Assembly (NCBI GenBank): GCA_028023455.1
Contig: JAQFVV010000354.1
Coordinates: forward strand, 496,001-560,000
Length of the DNA: 64,000 nt
Source: Epiperipatus broadwayi
Lineage: Eukaryota > Onychophora > Udeonychophora > Euonychophora > Peripatidae
Direction: 5' to 3'
Shown here in pieces: positions 60,236-64,000 of this stretch. Numbering within the stretch: position 1 is the first letter of the stretch; every line of letters begins with the position of its first letter. The notes under the pieces are model-generated. The model ran no database searches and was not told where the DNA came from. It was given only the letters and a program-made list of their open reading frames with translations. The position numbers and the translations under genes were made by a program.

Positions 60236-63200
60236 ATATATATATATAATTTGAATTCCATATGACACTGTTGTGACTTCTGTTATAATGAAATCACTTT
60301 AGTTACAGGTTTAAATAGTATATTAATTAAGGCAAAAATAAATTTTTATAATGTGTACTTTGACTATAAAAAGGGGTGATATACACTTCAATGGTACAAA
60401 CTCCTTCACTAAAAAAAATTTTTTTAAAAACTTAATCTACATAAAATCTTTGTAAATTGTACATAAAAGATATACACTTTCACTGATTTTAGTTACACTA
60501 AATGAACTATTCCATGGCAATAAAAGAAAATCTTATCACAATTCACCCATGAATATTAAAACAAATTGACTAGATGTAAATCAATCTTGATAATGAATTC
60601 TATATAACTGGAAAAGGTAACAGGCTTACATTCAATCCCTAATACTAAGGCAAAAAGTGACTATCAACCAAACCATACTTTAATCTCTTGGGGGATATTA
60701 TAATTGCACGGTGAGCTAAATAGTGCACTATATGGTTGCTAACTAGGGACCCTTGGTTTGGATAGATTTAGGAAATGCAGGAAACTCAAACATTCTCATA
60801 AGGAGTTGAAATCCATCAATAATAATTATTTTTTCTGGGATTTCACTCTATCAGCTACTTTGTAGGGAGCCCAGGATATTCTTCTATTGGTCCTTCACTA
60901 TTAGCTTATTTAACACTTCTGATGTTTACCTATAAATGTAAAGGGAAAATGTAATAATGAATAAAATAAAATGAAAGATAAGAAATGAAAAATGAAATTG
61001 ACTATTCTCAATAGCTTGTAGATTTGGGCACTATCTTATGAATAAAATATGTCCTTTTGGATAGGCCAAAATTTATAATGGATAGCATAAAATAACAGAT
61101 TGCTCATCACATTAAAAAACTAATATCATAGATGGATCTGATTAGTTAGTAAATACATTCACAGTAGGTAACTACAAATGTAATGACAATACTATAACTG
61201 AGCACATTTGATTGGTCTGCAATATGCAACACATATTTGGGCAACTACATGTAATAAATATAATTATAAACCAAGTGATTTTGTTCACTTATGTATTTAC
61301 ATATTCTGACAATCTAAATATACTGAGTAAATATCATATTCAGGTACTTTAAAATATAATTAATAAATAAATGATTTGATCACAAATGACTTTATAATAT
61401 TTTATATGTACAATGAACTCATAAATTTGTAAAGGGTGCCAATGGGTATATAATGAATACACTTGCTTGTTAAAGATAAAATTTGTTAAATAATGTTTTA
61501 CTTGATAGTGAGATATAACATGGGATGTACTATAGGATAAAATAAAATACTTTAATAATGATTCATGCAATAGTAAATCGAAACACTTAGGTTAATAATA
61601 ACAATGTAAATTTATTAAGATAAACATTAATTTATTTGTGGTGATTAGAATAAAGAATAATTTATAACAGCAATTAACATCATATAATGTACATTTATAA
61701 TGCAATCTTAATATAGTATAATTAAATATAGTATATAATTTATAATTAAAATCATAAATGTATATAGTCAAGAAATGGTTAACTATAGATTTTCTTTCAC
61801 ACAAATAAAATAAAATACATGGAAAAATTTTAATATTATTATCTTTTGAAAAGATAAATATCAAGTTATATTTTCTTTCTAAAGTTATTTGTAATTCAAA
61901 ACTAAGTTATGCAAATACAATTTATGCTTTAAATGATTTTTTATTTTAATTGATTGTTATTATTTAAGTTATTGGATGACAAACTTAGGTTGTATTGTAA
62001 TCAATACTATTAATTTACAAGAACAATTTTATAAATATTTATAAATATTATCATTTACTTTTAGCTGTTGATTAAGTGATTTTTTTTATCTGTGTGTCTG
62101 TTATTATTAGCATATATAAAACTTCAATTTAATACTTTTTTTTGTAGCAACAGCAGTTCCTTTCAAATCTTTCTTTATGCCAGCACACACATATATGTAA
62201 GGTTTCATAGACATTTAATACCTGAATGTTATCCAATTATTTTTCTTTTCTTGACATTACAACCAGATTTATGGTAGTCAGCATAGTATTTTTTTGGAAA
62301 TTCACTGCATTTTAACTTTATAAGTGGTTGATCCTAATTATTGTGTCTTTTATCTAATTTGACCCCTAGTGAATTTTTTCATAAGTATTATATGTTAAAA
62401 TGCATGTAAAATGGTATATTTTAGTATAATATTTTTTTCCTGAAAATTGTGTGCAAAAAGGTGAGAAATTTAAAATTCCCATTCTTACAATAGACATAAG
62501 TCCCACCCTGACATGTTCAGCCATTGTCTGTTGCCAAAGCTGTGAAATGTTCGGTGTTTTATGACATTGTAGTTTCCAATGATGCAAAACATGCTTATTT
62601 GTGAATTTATTATGCTTTTAGATTTTTTAAAAAAAAATAATTTGCACTATATTTATTAGATATCAAGAAATAAAAATTATTAATGACTTATTTTGACTTG
62701 AAATACTTTATTTTCAAAAATATAACATTATATTAGCAGCTAACGTAAATATGTCCTGAAGCAAATTAGAAAAGTAGCTTTGATGAAAACAATCTACTTT
62801 TTATTTATGGGTAAGAAAATATCAAGAAAATATCGCAATTTTGCAATAAATATTCAAAAAAATTAAAACTTGTAAAGCAAAATTTGTTACATATAAGAGA
62901 AATAAATAATTATTCATTTCAATGTTTAAAAATAATAAGAATTAAAAAATATTTTTTTGATTTTGTAAACTGAAAATAATCTTTCTAGAAACAATGACAT
63001 GAAAAGTCTTTGTTTTGATTGTGATCTCATTTTTTTAATATTTACAGAAACAAAATGTGAACATTTAAAATTTATTTCAGTAGTAAACAAAAATATCTAT
63101 CAAATGAAGACAAATTTATTATTTTCTGAAAAGTAATAATCATTTTATCATATATTTTACATTGATTTGTGAGACAAAACAAAATGTCAGAAAATGCTGA

Positions 63201-63783
63201 AATGTGAGAGGTGTTATGCTGCATTTTGGAAAATTAATCCCAGACATCAAACAAAGAAAAAAGCATTTGTTTCTTAAGTTATTTTATCCACAATACAACT
63301 TTATTTGTTATTAGTTCAAACTTATTTATAAGATAGGTAAGGTTCAAACCAATTTTTTAAAGTTAAGTATGTGTTTTTCCATCTGAAATTGTTTGTCTCT
63401 ATAGTAACACAAACAACTCAATCTATATCTTTAAACACAAGCTTTGAACATGTGATGTCTTGCTTCTAATTTTAAGGTACTTTAGTATTATTCAACCAAT
63501 GATGTATTAAACTTACCAATTTTCCTTCCAGTAGATGTCATTGATGATAACATAAGAATGTTGTTATGGCAACCAAGTCACTGGCATTATTAATCCATGA
63601 GAGAGTCAATTTTTGGATTTTTTTGACCTGTGAGATTTAAAAATTGGAGAGGGGTTTGGAATATTTTGTTATTTGTCTGTCTTTTGTGATTTTTTTATTC
63701 ACGGCTTCACACTGATTTTTTCGTTCTGTCATATTGTGATTTTGCTATTCATGGCTTTCTGTTATATTCTGTTTTTGCTACAA
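60236..63783. other. Unassigned AT-rich segment
   Basis: No gene or element could be supported. The open stretches at 61349-61864 and 62092-62587 have no motif and look like chance. Confidence 0.4.
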
Positions 63784-64000
63784 ATGGCTGAAACTACTGA
63801 TCGTACATTGTGAAATTTGCCAAATACCAAAGAAGAAGCTATTATTTTCTTTCAAGACTATGGACTTCTATCCAAAAGGAAACTATGTCAAAATGGTCAA
63901 GAAATGAAAAAATATATACACAATTCGGTGAAGCAATGACGATGTAATTGAATGATTGTCTGCCCCAAATTACAATAAGAAAAGGTATTTGGTTCAAGGG
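63784..64000 (+). pseudogene. Merlin/ISXO2-like transposase, N-terminal part (runs off the right edge)
   Basis: From the ATG at 63784 the frame reads MAETTDRTL, TGA, NLPNTKEEAIIFFQDYGLL, then SKRKLCQNGQEMKKYI, TGA, RCN, TGA. The next frame gives NDCLPQITIRKGIWFKG. EEAI.FL...GLL followed by C.NGH.M, RWRC, C and RKGTWF.G is the N-terminal zinc-ribbon region of ISXO2/Merlin-type transposases. The second TGA is at the place of the tryptophan in RWRC. The catalytic core lies outside the window. Stops and a frameshift make this copy dead. Confidence 0.7.

Noticed and set aside
61349-62587. Several open frames of 60-90 codons near the right end
   Set aside because: Random-looking AT-rich translations without motifs or splice context.

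Overview
The window is AT-rich, repeat-dense nuclear DNA from a multicellular animal, very probably an invertebrate. One host gene is recognisable by its spliced exons: an arrestin-domain protein on the minus strand, with exons at 32828-32938 and 28632-28852 joined across a roughly 4 kb intron in matching phase. Almost everything else that can be identified is transposable-element DNA: a LINE, Ty3/Gypsy LTR elements, a non-autonomous LTR element, fragments of Penelope-like, RTE-like, mariner and Merlin/ISXO2-like elements, and many foldback (MITE-like) repeats. The element mix would suit an arthropod, perhaps a chelicerate, but the species cannot be fixed from sequence alone.

Layout. 1-3.67 kb: 5' part of a minus-strand LINE with ORF1 (zinc knuckles) and the ORF2 endonuclease, running off the left edge. 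4.99-6.94 kb: solo LTR with a 4-bp target duplication. 7.5-10.4 kb: two foldback families and a decayed mariner. 11.30-21.57 kb: nearly complete Gypsy element with 1.9-kb LTRs, TATAT duplication, gag-protease, reverse transcriptase-RNase H and integrase. Its frame is broken by several mutations and by a nested antisense solo LTR at 16.07-18.28 kb. 22.32-28.18 kb: non-autonomous LTR element with 2.15-kb LTRs and only about 1.6 kb inside, carrying a coiled-coil ORF. 28.6-32.9 kb: arrestin gene. 33.3-33.65 kb: long AAT/TAG microsatellite. 35-41.8 kb: several foldbacks, the last a 1.6-kb cluster of direct and inverted units. 41.8-46.2 kb: old minus-strand copy of the non-autonomous LTR element. 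46.49-49.81 kb: decayed minus-strand Gypsy with its own LTRs and ATATA duplication. 50-64 kb: mostly unassigned AT-rich sequence with an RTE-like remnant, a Penelope-like remnant, a hairpin, a possible 3.4-kb LTR and, at the right edge, the start of a Merlin/ISXO2-like transposase.

The LTR elements form an interacting set. The Gypsy LTR and the solo LTRs share a promoter block and TATA box. Three LTR types carry a short hairpin followed by TGGCGCC, and two internal regions begin with a sequence resembling the complement of a lysine tRNA 3' end. LTR pairs differ mostly at CpG sites, which suggests methylation of these elements in the germ line. No clearly new biological system was found. The most unusual items are the gag-like non-autonomous LTR element, the shared hairpin-TGGCGCC module, and the repeated single TGA interruptions. 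All alignments were done by eye.
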